Shown: piece after piece, positions 7,772 through 8,032 of the stretch
How positions within the stretch are numbered: the first letter of the stretch is position 1
Layout: each line of letters opens with the position of its first letter
From: PALSA-612 sp964595575
Lineage (GTDB): Bacteria > Actinomycetota > Thermoleophilia > Gaiellales > Gaiellaceae
Assembly: GCA_964595575.1 (NCBI GenBank)
Contig: CAZQRA010000069.1
Span: 1-8,032, forward strand
Direction of reading: 5' to 3'
Length of the DNA: 8,032 nt
Translations under genes and position numbers: made by a program
Notes under the pieces: model-generated
Databases searched by the model: none
Seen by the model: only the letters and a program-made list of their open reading frames with translations
Told to the model about the DNA's origin: nothing

Positions 7772-7998
7772 ACGAGCGTCGGCGATCTTTGAAAACTGAA
7801 AAGTCCACCCACGGAAGGTGCGAGCGCCGAGGTGGCGGGGGTTCCACGCGTGCCCTCTCGCGGCGGTGAACTCCCAGCTGAGCGACGATGAGGGGGTCCC
7901 GTCTTGGGGGACGGGCGTCGGCTTAGCACGCTCGCACAAGGTGGCGCTCGCGGAACGATCTTCCGAGGTGGGTGTGACCAGGTACGATGTAGGGTGCC
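7772..7998 (+). promoter_or_regulatory. CRISPR leader between cas2 and the array
   Basis: 227 bases without a supportable gene. Near the start is the only A/T-rich stretch in this GC-rich DNA, TCTTTGAAAACTGAAAAG (7786-7803 region), a type of motif seen after the last cas gene in many CRISPR leaders. Inside are a 9-base direct repeat CCGAGGTGG (7827-7835 and 7963-7971), a 9-base inverted repeat GTGCGAGCG / CGCTCGCAC (7818-7826 and 7929-7937), and two small hairpins (CCCGTC/GACGGG at 7898-7915; CGGAA/TTCCG at 7951-7965). Leaders normally hold the crRNA promoter and sites that guide Cas1-Cas2 to the first repeat. Assigning these elements to those roles is inference. Confidence 0.8.
7961..7988 (+). 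promoter_or_regulatory. Possible crRNA promoter at the leader-array junction
   Basis: TTCCGA (7961-7966) and TACGAT (7983-7988) are separated by 16 bases. TACGAT is a good -10 element for high-GC bacteria; the -35 element is poor. Transcription would begin around 7994-7997, just before the first repeat, in the direction expected for pre-crRNA. The -35 overlaps the second CCGAGGTGG copy and one hairpin arm. This is a weak call based on position and the -10 element. Confidence 0.35.
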
Positions 7999-8032
7999 GT
8001 TTCCCCGGCCGCAAGGTCGGGGCCTCATTGAG
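7999..8032 (+). CRISPR. First CRISPR repeat of the array, truncated at the right edge
   Basis: Starting GTTT and continuing to CCTCATTGAG at the edge, this has the form of a type I-G/I-U repeat. It has a central palindrome, CCCCGGCC (8003-8010) against GGTCGGGG (8015-8022), and a CATTGA-type 3' handle. In RNA this forms an 8-pair stem with one G-U wobble closed by the GNRA tetraloop GCAA (8011-8014). Such a hairpin is the expected substrate of the Cas6-like half of Csb2. Only one copy is visible, so repetition cannot be shown. The call rests on its position after cas2 and leader, and on its structure. The 5' boundary is uncertain by a few bases (it could begin at GTGCCG 7994), and one to a few 3' bases lie outside the window. 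Confidence 0.82.

Noticed and set aside
7591..7869. 92-codon + strand frame overlapping cas2 and the leader
   Set aside because: Most of it is an alternative frame of cas2, with no ribosome site and a basic low-complexity tail.
7898..7915. Rho-independent terminator after cas2
   Set aside because: The stem is only six pairs and no T-run follows it. It lies in the leader, where a terminator is not needed to explain anything.
7772..7998. tracrRNA or degenerate anti-repeat in the leader
   Set aside because: I found no stretch complementary to the repeat stem or handle, and type I systems do not use a tracrRNA.
1..8032. Insertion sequence, transposase, tRNA or rRNA genes
   Set aside because: No transposase motifs, terminal inverted repeats with target duplications, or tRNA/rRNA signatures were seen; the window is filled by cas genes and the leader.

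Overview
The window is a single type I-G (formerly I-U) CRISPR-Cas operon, read left to right on the + strand, followed by its leader and the first repeat of a CRISPR array that runs off the right edge. The DNA is very GC-rich (about 70% by eye), with Arg/Ala/Gly/Val-rich proteins, strong G/C third positions, several GTG starts and long spurious ORFs on the opposite strand. This suggests a high-GC bacterium, most likely an actinobacterium. A run of Ns inside one gene points to a draft or metagenome-derived contig.

Layout: (1) 1-479, C-terminal half of csb1 (Cas7-type backbone subunit), cut by the left edge. (2) 481-1909, csb2 (Cas5-Cas6 fusion), interrupted by a 13-N assembly gap. (3) 1902-4826, cas3 with helicase first and HD nuclease domain at the C-terminus. 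(4) 4823-5827, a 334-aa protein directly after cas3 that I cannot place firmly; it is a type I-G accessory or large-subunit-like candidate. (5) 5835-7481, a cas4-cas1 fusion. (6) 7478-7771, cas2. (7) 7772-7998, non-coding leader with an A-rich start, short repeats and a possible crRNA promoter. (8) 7999-8032, first repeat, truncated by the right edge.

How it works together (from family knowledge): Cas4-Cas1 and Cas2 select and integrate spacers at the leader end of the array. Csb2's Cas6-like half processes pre-crRNA. Csb1, Csb2 and a large subunit form the surveillance complex. Cas3 degrades the targeted DNA. Intergenic distances are 1 nt, -8, -4, 7 and -4 nt, so the genes are almost certainly co-transcribed and translationally coupled. 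No canonical Csx17 (Cas8g) or Csb3 is recognisable in the window. It is either upstream of csb1 or its role is taken by the 334-aa protein, which is the least understood component here. The only gene-free stretch is the leader.
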